This document shows positions 10,801-24,180 of a stretch of 64,000 nucleotides of DNA, piece by piece. This DNA comes from Apostichopus japonicus (taxonomy: Eukaryota > Echinodermata > Holothuroidea > Aspidochirotida > Stichopodidae): NCBI RefSeq assembly GCF_037975245.1, contig NC_092578.1, positions 16,686,821 through 16,750,820 of the forward strand, read 5' to 3'. The notes below the pieces were generated by a model, which saw only the letters and a program-made list of their open reading frames with translations, ran no database searches and was not told where the DNA came from. Positions within the stretch are counted from its first letter, which is position 1. Every line of letters starts with the position of its first letter. A program made the translations under genes and the position numbers.

Positions 10801-13230
10801 AATCCCGTAACATTTTGAAATACTGAAGATTAAAAAAAAACAATTCTCTTAGGGAAATTCCTCTATTGTTCACAAAAAACAAAGATATATCTCAGAGACA
10901 CGTTTGAAAAAATTTCTAAATTTTTTTTCAACTACATATTCCCTTGAGACATACCAACAAGACTTTATTGTGAAACACAGACAAAACCATTTGATCCAAA
11001 TTATAGCCAATTTATGTGACCACAAAAACGAGAAAAGAAAAGTAAAGAAGGAAAAAAAGGATTGAATTGTACTTTTCATTTTATCAAAAGTTAACACCAT
11101 TATCATTTTCAAGGCATACCAGAGTTGGTTCAACGTCGCAACAGAATACCTGCTGTGATCGATCAACACAAAACTTCCCGTCATCGTGTGTTGACGGCAT
11201 CTCGGTTTCATATGTGGACAACGAACCGTTACAAAAGATTCTCAATCGACTGTTTTGTACAACATTCCTCGTCATTCAGTCTTAATAACACACTATACCA
11301 CATGACTCATTCTTCCTTTACATATGTGAAATGTTGCCATGGTAAAGGATTCCTTTAAAAACTAGAAAATATAACATTTCTACCGCAACTAATTGCTTCC
11401 TATTTGAATGTCTTCTTTCTTCATATCTTTCGAAGAGCCTGCAGTTCGATAACATATTTATCACCTTTCATGGCAAACATGAGAGAACATTGTGAAAAAT
11501 AAATTTGGTTGCCCAACATTTTTGACCTACCGACTATGCCCGACGTTTGGACACCAAAGTGAATAAGACATAACACAGCACAGCCCAGCTAGAGAGAAAC
11601 TAGCTATCGACATGACATTCTAACGATCATGTCAGATTCCTAATATCTTAGCTCCCCACCCTCTTCCCTGCCTCACCCTTTGACCTCATGCCTGACCCCC
11701 GACCCAACACCTATGGTCTCTCCCACCCCTCCCCAGCTATCTGTCCTCTCTACACAAACAATATATTCCTGGCAGTTCTCCTGCAACTATACAGTAACCG
11801 ATAACTGTATTAAACACACCTGTCTCTCTCACAATCTCACTTTGTTCGTGAGTTCACATCCCCTTTTGCTTAACATTTGGCTAAGCTTTCTGCTAAATAT
11901 CAAGTACTTCATTTTGTGTGCATTTGACTTTAAATACTATCACTTTATGTCTGCTAAATAAAAAGCAAATCCCCAAAAACTGGGAAAAATATGAAGTGAA
12001 AGAAAAAGAGAGGGAAAGAGAGAGTAAAGTTCTCTTCTTTAAACAGATCCAGTCTTAGAAACAACACATTCTAAACCTTCTTTTGTTAATCAAGGCAAAA
12101 AAGTGGAACTCTCCAACTTGGAAAACAATTTCTCTTTCCAACCAAAGAAAAAAAAAAAACCCATCAAAAACGACCATCTTAAGTTTATTTTCTGATGAGG
12201 GCAAAAATTTAAAAATTAAAAATTCTCAACTGCCATTTCGTACAAAACTGTAAATGACAAAATAATTTGCCATTCATCTCCAAGCCTGATGTTTGTCCTT
12301 CAAATTTCAATAAGAAACAAAAAGGTACCCCCACCTCCCCCCCAACTAAAAAATGACACCACATCCAACAAAGTAAGAACAAAAAAAATTATATTCTTAG
12401 AGAAAAAAATGCCCTTAATGGAAACCTTCTTTACAGATATAAACAACCTACAAAAGTTCTGCCTTATCTTTTCTCTTTTTTTAGTCTCTTCTCAGAAAAA
12501 CCAATCAGCTTATCAAAACAATTTTTTTTCCCCATCAAAAGCAAGGGAAAAAAAGACCTTCTGTTCTTAACAATCTTTGGTATTCTGTCTTTTATCAAAT
12601 AGTAGCACTGTTGAGAGTTTCTGCTCACTCATCTTTTAAAAAAAAAAAAAAAACACTTTCAAAAGTTTTATTTCAAAACACAACATTCTTATATGAACAA
12701 AAGACAAAAGTACAATTGGGATTTTAATGTACAACATATATCTACAGCTAAGTCCAGCTAGCTAAAGATTGAAAGAGAAAAATTCAAGTTGAAATAGGGG
12801 AGGGAGAAAAGAAATGAACAAGTTTTTTGTTTTTGTACAAATATGGAATATCAGTGCCAAGAATATGCTTAGTATACGCACGAGAAGAAAAAAGCCGAAA
12901 AGCAAAAAATGATACATCACGTTTTAAGTTTCATTGAAAACACTCTCTTCATTAAATCAAAGAGGAAGATATATTAAGCTCTATTTTAGGAGTCACATGC
13001 AACTTTGAGCCAGTGTTTTCCAATTTGGGCCTGATTGCCAGCTATCTACCAATGATTCTTGTGGTTTTGTTTACATGTTTTTTCCAATGCTGAGCAGACA
13101 GTACCGATTCATTGCTAAAATGAGTTGTTAAACGTTGGGGAATCCTCAGTTCACAATCTTTAACAATTGCCTCCAAACAAACCACTACAATGTTACAACC
13201 ACTATTTGCAGATCCCATACACATTATCAA
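6641..13230. other. No convincing gene; AT-rich DNA between the receptor and the 3' end of the FAM117-like gene
   Basis: Contents noted are a pure AT microsatellite at about 7836-7880, C-rich tracts near 6970-7000, 9268-9292 and 9506-9520, and many A/T homopolymers. Two short stretches read like possible protein fragments (7710-7615 minus; 8047-8130 plus), but neither matches a family I know or has a neighbouring exon. Part of the right side may still be 3' UTR of the FAM117-like gene. Confidence 0.45.
7836..7880. repeat. (AT)n microsatellite
   Basis: Uninterrupted AT dinucleotides over about 45 bp. Confidence 0.95.
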
Positions 13231-13354
13231 TGGTAGCTGTACTGCAGAAAACAGACCTGCGCACGGTAAGGATTTGCTTCTGACTATATTCAATGGCTTT
13301 CATGTAGAAGTAAGTCACCCACTCGTTTTGCATGTGCACTGACTGTTACAGAAG

Positions 13355-13804
13355 TGGCAGTGATTAAATTCCACACGTAGTGTTATGTGGAACCTGTTCA
13401 ACAGGCTACAGACCTGTGCATGGTACAGGTTTGCTAGTGTCTACATTCCACACGTAGTGTATGAGGAAGCTGTACAGCTCAAAGCAGACCTGTGCATAGT
13501 ACAGGTTTGCTAGTGTCTACATTCCACACGTAGTGTATGAGGAAGCTGTACAGCTCAAAGCAGACCTGTGCATGGTACAGGTTTGCTAGTGTCTACATTC
13601 CACACGTAGTGTATGAGGAAGCTGTACAGCTCAAAGCAGACCTGTGCATGGTACAGGTTTGCTAGTGTCTTCATTCCACACGTAGTGTATGAGGAAGCTG
13701 TACAGCTCAAAGCAGACCTGTGCATGGTACAGGTTTGCTAGTGTCTACATTCCACACGTAGTGTATGAGGAAGCTGTACAGCTCAAAGCAGACCTGTGCA
13801 TGGA
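13355..13804. repeat. Tandem array of a 76-bp unit, about six copies
   Basis: The recurring block 'ttgctagtgt' starts at 13431, 13507, 13583, 13659 and 13735, an exact 76-bp period. The internal units are nearly identical and the first unit is clearly diverged. A lone ancestral-looking fragment lies at about 13230-13275. Each unit holds acctgt-gcatggt-acaggt (6-bp stem, 7-base loop) and the 8-bp palindrome ctgtacag. The array lies 3.2-3.6 kb beyond the stop codon of the FAM117-like gene, so it may be transcribed as 3' UTR. Confidence 0.92.
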
Positions 13805-16800
13805 ATGGGTGTTATAATTCAAAGGACAAGTTGTCCCCAATAAAGACTGCTACATACAAAGCTGTCCTGAATGGAAGTTGAGCATGTTTTTTTTTCCCTT
13901 TTTTCTTTATATTTATTTATTTGTTTTGTTGGCTGTCTGGATGTTACAGTTAGACAGGCAAAGTTTACCAGAACAATCTGTCAAATTTCCATACATTAAA
14001 AAAAAAACTCCTTCAATTTTGGGGTATATATTACCCATGAAGAAATCCCCTTTTTTCACAGAATCATGACATAGTTAACAACTCTTTACCGCTGTTATTT
14101 TTTAACAAAACTCTTCGTAACATTCATTTTTATTACGCAAAATCATGACAATCTAGTACGGTGTACAGAGGTGCAATTACTGGTGGAGACAGGTAAGCAA
14201 TGTCCATACAGTTCCAATAAGTAACCCCCCCCCCAGAAAACAAAGGAACCAGCAGCTGCTGTTAAAAGTTAAAAACATTTCCCACATTTCTACATTCTAG
14301 TTATAAACTCAAAAAGTATCCCAGGTTGATATTCAAGCTTATTTCACCATTAAAGTTTGAAGGTTATTATCACCTGACGACCTCTCTTTGTATTTACTTA
14401 TTAATTAAGTATTTCATTGACGTGAGTTACTGTCTAGTTAATGCAAACTCTTTGCTAATTCAAGGCACATCATGTAATACAAAAGACTCAGTTACGATAT
14501 CAACGTCTTTTATACCATATCGACGTAGTTCATCTTATAATGTTAAGGTAGTATAGGCCATAAGACATGTGTATCATTCAACACTCGTTATGAATATCAC
14601 GTCCCATCCATTGTCAACAAAAGTTTCTAGTTTCACAACAGAGCAAAATCGTTACACTTTCTGTTTTTGCCTGATGCTTATTAAGAGAGATAAGGGAATG
14701 AGGTGGTTCTTTTCAGAGCATGTATTGAATGAACACACCATGAATGGCGATAACGTCTACCGAAACGTACCGACCGACCATACTGTGCATATATATATGT
14801 AGATACCATGACTGAGCTTCTGTGTATATTCCAAAAAATTACTGTTCTTAGATAGAATGAAAGAAAACAGACAGACAGACAGACAGACAGATGGACAAAT
14901 CTTGACAGAAAGACGATAAATAAATTAAGAAATAGCTTCAATCTTAAATAGCTGAAAGCAATTGTAAAAAAAAAAAAAAATAGCTGCCACAAGCCCTGCT
15001 TAGTATCCTTACAATCACTGTGACCTGTACAACTGGCAAGAAAACTACACTAAAGGATTAAGTACAGTAAAACAACACTAAGCAAAAAAACAAACAAACA
15101 ACGAATACTCTACACATATGGAAAACAAAACACAACACACACTGACTGAAGAAAAGAGGAGAATAATGATGATTTAGTCCAAATCTTTGGAAAACAAGAC
15201 TATGTACAGAATCAGGATGGAAAAAAAAAAGAAAAAAACGTAGGCTAGATATATATCACCCAAGAACAATGACATGAAAAACTGGAGTGATTGTACTGGT
15301 CTGAATGCATCGTAAATGTTTGCCAATCAAACCCCCCACCCCTCCCCCCCCAAGACAAAAAACAAACGAGATATCACTTTACAGAGATTGGTTAACATTA
15401 ATTTGATGGTAGTGTGATTCTACAAAACCGTGTGACATTTAACACTTTCTTGGATAATGCAGATAAATCGGTGCAAGACACTTCGTGCAAATCTACAGAG
15501 AGGGAAAAAAAAAAGGATTTTTTTTTTTTAAATATGAGACCTTGTTTTAAGAAAAACCATTATATACAGAGCAACTACCAGGCAAAATTGCGTAATATAT
15601 TACCGTTAAATAGGGTTAACCTAGCGTCTGGTAAGAAAACGAAGATAGATCTAAACTTTTATAATACCAAACCTTGGGGGGATACTAGTAACTTTCCCCC
15701 CCCGAAAACAAATTAGTGTTGATATTTTTCACCGGACATAAAACCGAAAAATATCCATTTTTTAAATACATTTAAAGCTAAAAATGGTCATTTCTATCAT
15801 TTTAACATTCCTTTATATTACAATTCTTAGTATTTTTACAAGACAGAATTTGAACGAGAAGAAAAAGATGAAGAAAACATGAGAGAAAAAACACATGCCG
15901 ATTTAAAAAAGTTTCATGCAAATAACTTGAAAATGGCTGAAGAAATATGATTTTTCTATAATACAGAAGACTTTTAGCACAGTTAAATTTTGAAACCCAC
16001 AAATCAACCAAACGTTATAATTGCTTTCAACGTCAAACACTGTAATGGCAAACTAATACACTGGAAATGTTTTTTCTACTTCCCTTAGGAATTAAATAAT
16101 GGACATTGAAACATTAAAGTGATATAAGCATATCTGCACATCTTGTCACAATTACCATCAGAGGCAAGGGAACTCTCCCAAATTTTTTAGCTCTTTAAAA
16201 CAAAGGGCTAAATCAACTTTCTTTGTTTCCTTCGGATGGGGGACGGGTGCCTTCACAGATTTATAAATCCTTTTCAAATGTTCACAGATATTCTGGGAAG
16301 CAGTTTTTACATGTAAACACTCTTGTGAATGGTTGTATTGGATTTATTGAAAATTGTGAAACGGTGGAACAATGGGTGCCCATTTTCGGGTGTCTTTTAG
16401 CACATTTAATTGGGGGGGGGGTGGGGGAACTTACACCACTTTAATGTAATACAACATAATAAAAATGGAAACTTTACCTACGATAATTAATTATGTTGTT
16501 AGAGGTAGGAATAGGTTTCATGCAAAAGTAAAACTAACAAAAAACAAGAAAGAAATTTTAATGCCCCCCCACCCCACCCCCACCCACCAGCATGCCCTTC
16601 CATAAAAAAAAAAGATAAAAAAAAAAGTGTTGCCAACATGGCTTTGCATTGTCTCTATAAAAGAAAAATTAAACAACTGCTAAGGAACAACGTCACATTA
16701 ATTATTCGTTTGTTCATTCAAAGGCCACTTTTACCTCCATAACATTTTCTCCAAGCGGAAAAAAAAAGAACACAAAGCCAAACAAACTAAAATGGCTTCT

Positions 16801-16994
16801 GCTCATTATAACAAATTTTTTATTTAAAAAAGAGGAAAAAAAAAAAACGATGAAAGGTCTCACTCTTTGGACAAAAATCAGGTGGACTCCCAAAAACCAA
16901 TAAATAAAAAATAGGAAGGAAAAAAAAAAAATTGCAAATTCAAAATTGACTTTCTGCATCCAAATTTTTTGTTTTCATCGTTAACGTCAGCATC
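13805..16994 (-). other. Probable 3' untranslated region of the FAM117/GLCCI1-like gene
   Basis: This lies directly downstream of the stop codon at 16995-16997 on the minus strand. It has no coding signal and is AT-rich with many homopolymers, as expected of a long 3' UTR. Minus-strand AATAAA polyadenylation signals occur several times (for example near 16343-16348 and 12667-12672), so the true end cannot be chosen by eye. A (CAGA)n run lies near 14866-14892. Confidence 0.4.
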
Positions 16995-17178
16995 TCAGGA
17001 CTGCTCCTCCGTCTGGGTCTGTGCTACCCCCGTCGTTATCGTGGGCGGGATTAAGGACTTCAACTGTGGAAGGTTGGGCAGACAAAACGCAGAACTGTCG
17101 CTGGGTTTGAGGGGTATGTACATCTTCTTATCTGGGCAGTGGGTGACGGGCACGTGACCCAGGGATTTATGCTTCGGG
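16995..17178 (-). CDS. FAM117/GLCCI1-family protein, last coding exon
   Basis: The exon follows a good acceptor (ccctttttcag) and runs in frame to TGA at 16995-16997. Its first base completes a Ser codon begun by the AG that ends the exon at 23559. It encodes residues 317-377 of the assembled C-terminal part. The block HCPDKKMYIPLKPSDSSAFC matches the family C-terminal block (CPDKNKVNFIPTGSAFC in vertebrates as I recall it). The protein then ends about 28 residues later, far shorter than the vertebrate tail, which continues into a Ser-rich segment and a glutamine run. The last residues include AQTQTEEQS, an extra TQT motif that I do not recall at this position in vertebrate members. Seen: splice phase and motif. 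Inferred: orthology. Confidence 0.86.
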
Positions 17179-17561
17179 CTGAAAAAGGGAAAAACAATAA
17201 TTATTTATATACGAAAGAAATCGGTAGGGTATATAAGACTGAGTTTACTTCAATCCTCTTTTATGCTAAAAAAAACCCTTTCTCAATTACTAGTAAGCCA
17301 TGCCCTTTAAGTCCAGCCTAGCCGTAAACAGCCCTTATCACGGTAGAACACTAAAAATTACAATTTAAAGGAAATAAGACTTTCTTGTATTGTCTGATAC
17401 AGAAATAAGAACACTAAGTTTAATTAAAGCTGTTGTAGCCATATATTTACTAATTACTTCATTTGACAAAAATATTTTCATCAAGTTTTTCTATAGTAAT
17501 AGGGTTATTCACATCCCAAACCAACTCTCCCCCCCCATGCCTCCCCCCCCCAAAAAAAAAA

Positions 17562-18620
17562 ACAAATCACCAAACATTTTCAAAATCTTGAATTCAATAG
17601 TTGTAGAATTACTATAATATGGTCTCAAGCAACTAGAAATACAACCAGATTGATGAAGAAAAAAACAAAATTGAAGGTTAGAAAATCTATGTCATACACA
17701 TGGTTTGTTCAATATGATGCTACTCAATGCCAAACCATACTGCTTTTATTACCTAAGGGACTGTTTATTCATTGTACAGTGAAAAATGCTAGCTAGTATA
17801 CAGAAAGCCCAGGATCAATGGCAAGGCCTGTGATGAAGTACGTCACATCTCTTCCTGTTCCTCAATTATACGGTATTAGAGAGATCGAGAGTTTCCTTTT
17901 AAAAAGGCAACGCACCGACGAGATAAAATGACACAAAAGAATGGCTCGTAAACAAAGATGAGTGTATGTAAAAAAAAACGGTTCTCCGGGCACTTCCTTG
18001 ATATTCACATTGAATTACAAAGTGATACCCAAATAGTTTTCAGAAAAGGCAAAAAAAAAAAAGAAAAAAAACAAACAAATCACCCCCAAATCACCCCCAA
18101 AAAAAAAACAAATCACCAAACATTTTCAAAATCTTGAATTCAATAGTTGTAGTATTACTGTAATATGGTCTCAAGCAACTAGAAATACGACAAGATTGAT
18201 AAAGAAAAAAAAAAAAAATTGAAGGTTAGAAAATCTATGTCATACACATGGTTTGTTCAATATGATGTTACTCAATGCCAAACCATACTGCTTTTATTAC
18301 CTAAGGGACTGTTTATTCATTGTACAGTGAAAAATGCTAGCTAGTATACAGAAAGCCCAGGATCAATAGCAAGGCCTGTGATGAAGTACGTCACATCTCT
18401 TCCTGTTCCTCAATTATACGGTATTAGAGAGATCGAGAGTTTCCTTTTTAAAAGGCAACGCACCGACGAGATAAAATGACACAAAAGAATGGCTCGTAAA
18501 CAAGGATGAGTGTATGTTAAAAACACGGTTCTCCGGGCACTTCCTTGATATTCACATTGAATTACAAAGTGATACCCAAATAAATTTCAGAAAAGGCAAA
18601 AAAAAAAAAAAAAAAAAAAT
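17562..18620. repeat. Tandem duplication of about 546 bp
   Basis: The sequence from about 17562 repeats at 18108 with the same landmarks in order: caaaatcttgaattcaatag, cctaagggactgtttattc, gatcgagagtttcc, cttccttgatattcacattg. There are only a few substitutions plus A-run length changes. The junction and the end are poly-A/C-rich. This is a recent duplication inside an intron. Confidence 0.93.
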
Positions 18621-20127
18621 AGAGAAAAAAATTATATCAAGTTTTTCGGGTCTTTCGTTGGAAATATGTCCAGCTTTTAACCGTTTTTTTTCCACCCCAC
18701 CCCCCCCCCCACTTCTTCAAACTTCAAGAGGTTTTAATTTGATTTTGTCTCTGAAGGTTGTTAGATTCCCTATAAAATATGCTAGAATGAGCAAAACTGG
18801 TCACCAATAATCAAAATGTCTAGCCTTCTTTAACTGCCATGGTCTCTGTTTTTGCTTCCCCTAACTTGAGGCATTTTTTTGTTATCATGGAAATTACTAT
18901 GAATTATTTAGGAATAAATTCAGAGTTATTGGGGCGTTATCAGAGAATAATCTTGAATTATTGAGGCAATTTTCTTGCAATTTTTTTTTAATACCTACAG
19001 TTATATCTGAAAAGTTTTAGAAACTACCTGAGAATTAGAGAGTTAGCTGGAACTATTAAGGACTGATCTGTGTGCATTAACTAGAGAACTGATAAAACTC
19101 CCCAGTAGTGTATTTCCAGAAACTTTTGGTAGGCAGTACTGTACTGATGACGATGCTTGGACAATCAAAACTTTCAGACTGAATGTGCTGTTATTATTTA
19201 ATGTTAAAAGAATGACAACTTCCCTGCATATCCTTTTAACATTCATATTAACTATAATAAAGGCATCTTTGGGTATGCAATAATGGAAAAACCCCAGACT
19301 CATTTCATGCTCCTTCAGACAAAGAGACATCTTGCTCTCTTGCTCAAGCCGAACACTCTCTCACACTCGCCTCCAGCAAACCCTGAATTGCCTTGAGAAG
19401 CGACGAGAAGATGCACAGTGATCTGTACAATTCTTACGTAAAGATCCAATTACACGTAATGTTGAAGATAATCCCCCCCCAAAAAAAAAAAAATTATTGC
19501 CAAATATTCTGCTGTATAAATAAAAATTAAGGGTCGACAGTTGAAAAAAAGGCAAAGGACAACAAATTAATGCCTTTTATGGATTACGGAAAAATAATCA
19601 CATGGCAATGACAGAAATTTGAGAGTGGAACGACACAACGTCCTTAATTTTAATTGAATGAGCAGTAAATTGACATCTAGTGTAAACTTGTGGTTTTTTC
19701 CTTCTGCTGTATTGAATATTTCCTGAATTGTCAAGATCAAAATCTCCAGACTTTCAAGTGTTACCGTACCTTTCTTGATTTTTTACATTTCAAACAAAGC
19801 CTTTAATATCAGAGATGTCTATTAGTTTGGACAAGTAACCTAACAGGAAGATATTTGAGGACATCTACCAACGTTGGAACCTGCAAACCAAGGATATTGA
19901 CTTGCCACGTTTTGATATACGGACATCTAACAGTATAAACACTACAAAGATCCAATTTCACGCAAGATATTTTACTGATTGGGGAGGGGGGAGATTAGAG
20001 ACCCTGTCCCAATCTAGGGAGTATATAAGGAGTGGTAATACAATGAAAATTGATGATATGCGCCTGAAGCAAGAGGGGGGGGTTGGGGTTGGGGGGGTTT
20101 AATTGGCACACAGGCTGACTCAGAATC

Positions 20128-20160
20128 GGCATGCCACCTTGTCATGGAGGTGGACATGCC
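20128..20160. repeat. Short inverted repeat (hairpin)
   Basis: ggcatgccacct and aggtggacatgcc pair over about 12 bp with one bulged base around an 8-base loop. The following 150 bp is GC-richer than the surroundings and looks repeat-derived, but I do not recognise the family. Confidence 0.55.
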
Positions 20161-21164
20161 CGATTTCTTATCCGGTTGTGAGAGGAGCTAAGTTTTGTCC
20201 GAGGAGCCAAACTGCACAACTTGTTTCAAGGCACCAAGTGAGGCCATCATTTGGATCACTGAGCTGGCTAGGAATTTATGCCCCAGTCTGCCCCTAACCT
20301 AGTTACCCGGCTTGAACAACTGGAATAAGATAAACACAGTCACAGATCAACAGCCAAAAAAAGGGCATCGTTTATCAAGGAATCACACCTCGGAGAAAAA
20401 GATTTTACTTATACAGAATATTCATACAAAAGCAAGAAGGGATAGTAAAGAGCTGTCACGCAAAATATCAAAGTTCGACAAAGTACAGTCAGCGAATACC
20501 ACTTCCTTGAGAGAGACTTCGCGTCCCTGTCATAGATGAAAATTTCTGCAGTTCAGTGTAGCTGACATTAAACTAATGGAATTTCTTCATCTCTCACCCA
20601 ACGGGCATCACTCTTTATCATCATTAAAAGCTTTCTTAAGGTCCGAATTCGATCAAAAGTCACGATTCACCCAAACGTGCATTCCATCTCACTTCTCCCT
20701 CTAACCCAGCTGTCCAGCTTGACATTTCCAGAGAAACAAATGGCCGTTACTGATTGCTTCGGCCGACACAGAACTGACCAGCCATTAAATCAACTCTGTA
20801 TCTCACTTCATTAATATCAGGAAATGAGATTAATGGTAAAGGGAATGGCACTTCGTTCTTTTACGACAATGTTTTGACGTCTGTCGACTTGGAGAGAGAA
20901 ATGGGGGGGGGACGGGGAATAATGGAGTAAAGTGCTAACGATGAATCACACCACTGACTCCTCGGTTTATTGGTCTTCATTTTGGGAGGGATGTGAGGGT
21001 CTGATGCTCGAAGTCAAATCTACGAGCTAGTGTCTACTGATTTAAAACGTAATCACAAATTATGACAGCATCTTTTGAAGCTGTATGGTAATGGTAAAAT
21101 ACGGTGGTTCACAGATCATCAATCACAAAACTTGTTTGGAGGCAGAGTGATACTACATAATTAC

Positions 21165-21197
21165 ATATATATATATACTATATATATATATATATAA
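21165..21197. repeat. (TA)n microsatellite
   Basis: Two TA runs joined at 'tactatata', within an intron. Confidence 0.9.
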
Positions 21198-23558
21198 TCA
21201 CAGAAAGATATATTCTTGTTTCTAACTCTTTTAGCTTTTGGGTAACCGAATTCAAGGCTTCCCTTAGAGATTTCCTATGAATCTCTTACCAACAAGATGC
21301 TATAACAAATAATCCTTCCCTCTCTCCCTTCCCCCTTGGTAAGCTTATTCTTTACGTCCCTGGGAGGGTACCAGGGGAGGGTACCAGGGGGTGAGGGGTG
21401 TGGCCTCCACTAACAAATATTTCTATCACCAGCACCATCCATCATAGTATAATTTATTGTCAGTGATGTCTGGGTGAGCCAAGAGAGAGTGATTATCCCT
21501 AATGAATCATATTTTAAAGAAATTTTCCTTCATGTCCCGAGGGCAAACGTGGGTTGTATTATGAAATTGTCCAAATGGCAAAGTTGGCAGCCTGATATTA
21601 AGATCGATGGTACATTGTTTGAAATGTTGTAAAGTCAAGATTGTTTCAGACAGAGAAAGGGGGCGACCTAGTATAGAGAGCAATTATTCCAGATAGTGGC
21701 ATGAACAGTTTACAAAATGGCGTCGAGATATTTCGCAGGTCAAATTCGAACAAAATTAATTTGATAAATAACTTATATATGCTTATGTTATACTTGCTAA
21801 TATCGATTTAAACTTTGAAAGAATTTTTTTTTAAACAGTTGCCAGGTAAGAGTATATGGGCAAATTTATACATAAAACAAATATCACAGACATTGAATAT
21901 TTTATAGATTTGAGAAAAGTAATCTTGTGTGAAAACAGGAATCCGTTTCAGTTACTAATCAAATAGCTTTACCTTTTTGGGTAGAAAGTGTAAAAGATTT
22001 AGACGACGAGGTGGGGGAGGGAGGGGGGGGTGATATCCTAACTTGATACTCCAGTAGGACAACTTAGAGTAGATATAAAGTGAATCCTAAAATGTTTCAA
22101 GAGTGTAGCACGGAACAAGAGAACAAATTTGATGGATGATTCCAATTGTTCTTGGGAGATGTAAGAACAGAGGGTATCAACGCGAAACTTCCCTGTGTAA
22201 AGTGGGCAACGTCGAGATAAATTTCACGAGAACTTTAGAACGATCGACGAGGGAGCCTTTTGCCACGACAAATAAACGATTCAATCGATTAAATCAAACC
22301 CTTACCTCGAATGACGTCAAATGTCGAAAATGATAGAGTTAAATTTTTCTGTTTACATTTAAAGCGATGATTTATTTACTTTAAACCGAGTGGACGTGAA
22401 CCTAGTTCTGACTTGATAATGGCAGCAGTGGAATGACTATCATCTCAATGCTAATTCAAAGGAATACTGGTGTCATCAGCCAAAGAGTAGAGTTACTCAA
22501 AGAAGAACAGTTACGGGAGGTCAATGCGTGTATGCAAAGAGCAGCGGATCCTGTTAGGATAGCAATGTTAGGCTCTCATTCTTTTATGATCATTTTTGAT
22601 AGAAATGGACATTATTTTTTACACATCACGGATACCAGACAGTTACTTATAATAACGTGCCAAGAATGAACTTGTAAACATCCCTCCTAGTTTCTTCTTT
22701 GCAATGTGTTCCCTTTCTTTCTTTCATTCTTTGTTTCTTTCTTTCTTTCTGTTTTGTTTTTGTATTTGTAACGAGCTAGTACTAAATCCTGAGTGTGCTT
22801 TTGTTTTCCATAAAAACAATAACGATTTGTTTCCTTAATGGGGCATCACATGTCGATAAATTAATGAATTCATTAACGTCTCAATCTATGAGTTGTTAAG
22901 CCACCTAGAAGTTTTTCCCATGACAATTGCGACGAAACTCAAAACCAGACACATTTCCTGTAATTTACGGACAGACCTTTGTATTTACAGAGGATCGCAG
23001 GCACGCACGAGACCGGTTGGGGTATTTTGATTAACAGGAAGAGTTTGTAAATTAATGCTCTTCCCTTCACACATGAGGAACCACAGAATGCAAAGAAAAT
23101 TGAAATATGGAAGAAAAGCTGTAACAGGTGGAGGAGAGAAAAAATGACCGTCAAAACTGAAAAGAACTTACTAATTAAATTTACTATCAAAGATGTAAGA
23201 GACAAACCTTTACTTAGGGCCCTGTCCAGCAATCTATCAGATAACCAAATGGTAAATCACAGGCCTGATGATTGGGCTGAGGGAGGCCGGAGAGAGGGGG
23301 GGAGAGGCTGTAGCCCTAGGGTACATTAGAGAGCCTTTGGAAATATGGGATAAAGAATAACACTTTCTCATTTCACTTGTTCTCAATATACGTAAGGTAA
23401 AATGAACGATTCCAAAGTGGGCCCCGAATGACACAAAGTCCCCAGAGTCTGACGTGCCTCCCGATGCTAAATGGTACTTCAGCTGCTGAACCTTAAAAAG
23501 AGGCAGTGCTGAGAAGAATTTACATGGGAAGACGTCAAGGACTGACCGACTGACTGAC

Positions 23559-23691
23559 CTTGGATCGTCGATGGTCTTGACTTTTTCGCAGCCATCAGGT
23601 GGGTCTCTTGTAAGCTGACAGGATTTATTATGGCTCGGTGAGGAGGAGTACCTGGGACCGCTGTTTAAGTCTGGAGAACCCTCAGGAACTT
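23559..23691 (-). CDS. FAM117/GLCCI1-family protein, internal exon (PPDGCEKVK block)
   Basis: The acceptor is tttcgcag at 23692 and the donor AAG|gtcagt at 23558. The exon is 133 bp. It enters by completing a Glu codon (G + AA) and leaves with two bases of a Ser codon, matching both neighbours. It encodes residues 273-316 of the assembled part. It contains SPDLNSGPRYSSSPSHNKS, like the family SPLPKYATSPKPNNS stretch, followed by TRDPPDGCEKVKTIDD, the most diagnostic family block (KREPPEGCEKVKVFEE in vertebrates, from memory). Translation read past the donor is not family-like, which supports the splice call. Confidence 0.93.
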
Positions 23692-24180
23692 CTGCGAAAG
23701 ACAGAAAGAAAGATGATACAGTGTCACCTGAAACTAGATGGTCAATGGTCAAGAGAAGTAGGTCATCAGGATTTGAGCCAGGGTAATAAGATAAAAAAAA
23801 TAAAGAAAATATAAAAAAAATATTAGAAGGGAGGGTACCTCAATTGAAAGTTATCAAGCAAGTAGGTACTTCTTTTTCATATCCCAACGACAGAAAGTGA
23901 AACATTAAAAGTACCGTCTGTTACCTTACTGTTACACTCTGCTCAGTTGCCTACAGTATGTTACCCCACAAAAAGGATCTAACATTCGACAAGGGATAAC
24001 GCACAAACCGTGGACGACATTGGACCATCGATATATCTAGAGAAAAAAAAACCCTGTTTGGAAGATCCACCGGGTCGGTTGTCAAGCAGGCATATCTTGT
24101 TCGTTCATCAGTGAAAAATAAATTTTCCTCTCGATAATTACTTTCAGTTTAACCTAGAGGTTACCTAGAAATGATTCCAG

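Larger units (their letters stand above)
17179..23558 (-). other. Intron of the FAM117/GLCCI1-like gene (6.4 kb)
   Basis: Begins with donor gtcagt at 23558 and ends with ttttcag at 17179. Contains the 546-bp tandem duplication, a TA microsatellite near 21165-21197, poly-C/G tracts, a hairpin at 20128-20160 and a CTTT run near 22713-22750. No other gene was seen. Confidence 0.75.

Noticed and set aside
13355-13804. CRISPR-like array
   Set aside because: The whole 76-bp unit repeats without unique spacers, and the DNA is animal nuclear.
23237-23752. A single 171-codon gene
   Set aside because: Only the middle (23691-23559) is family-like and it is bounded by good splice sites; the rest is intron read-through.
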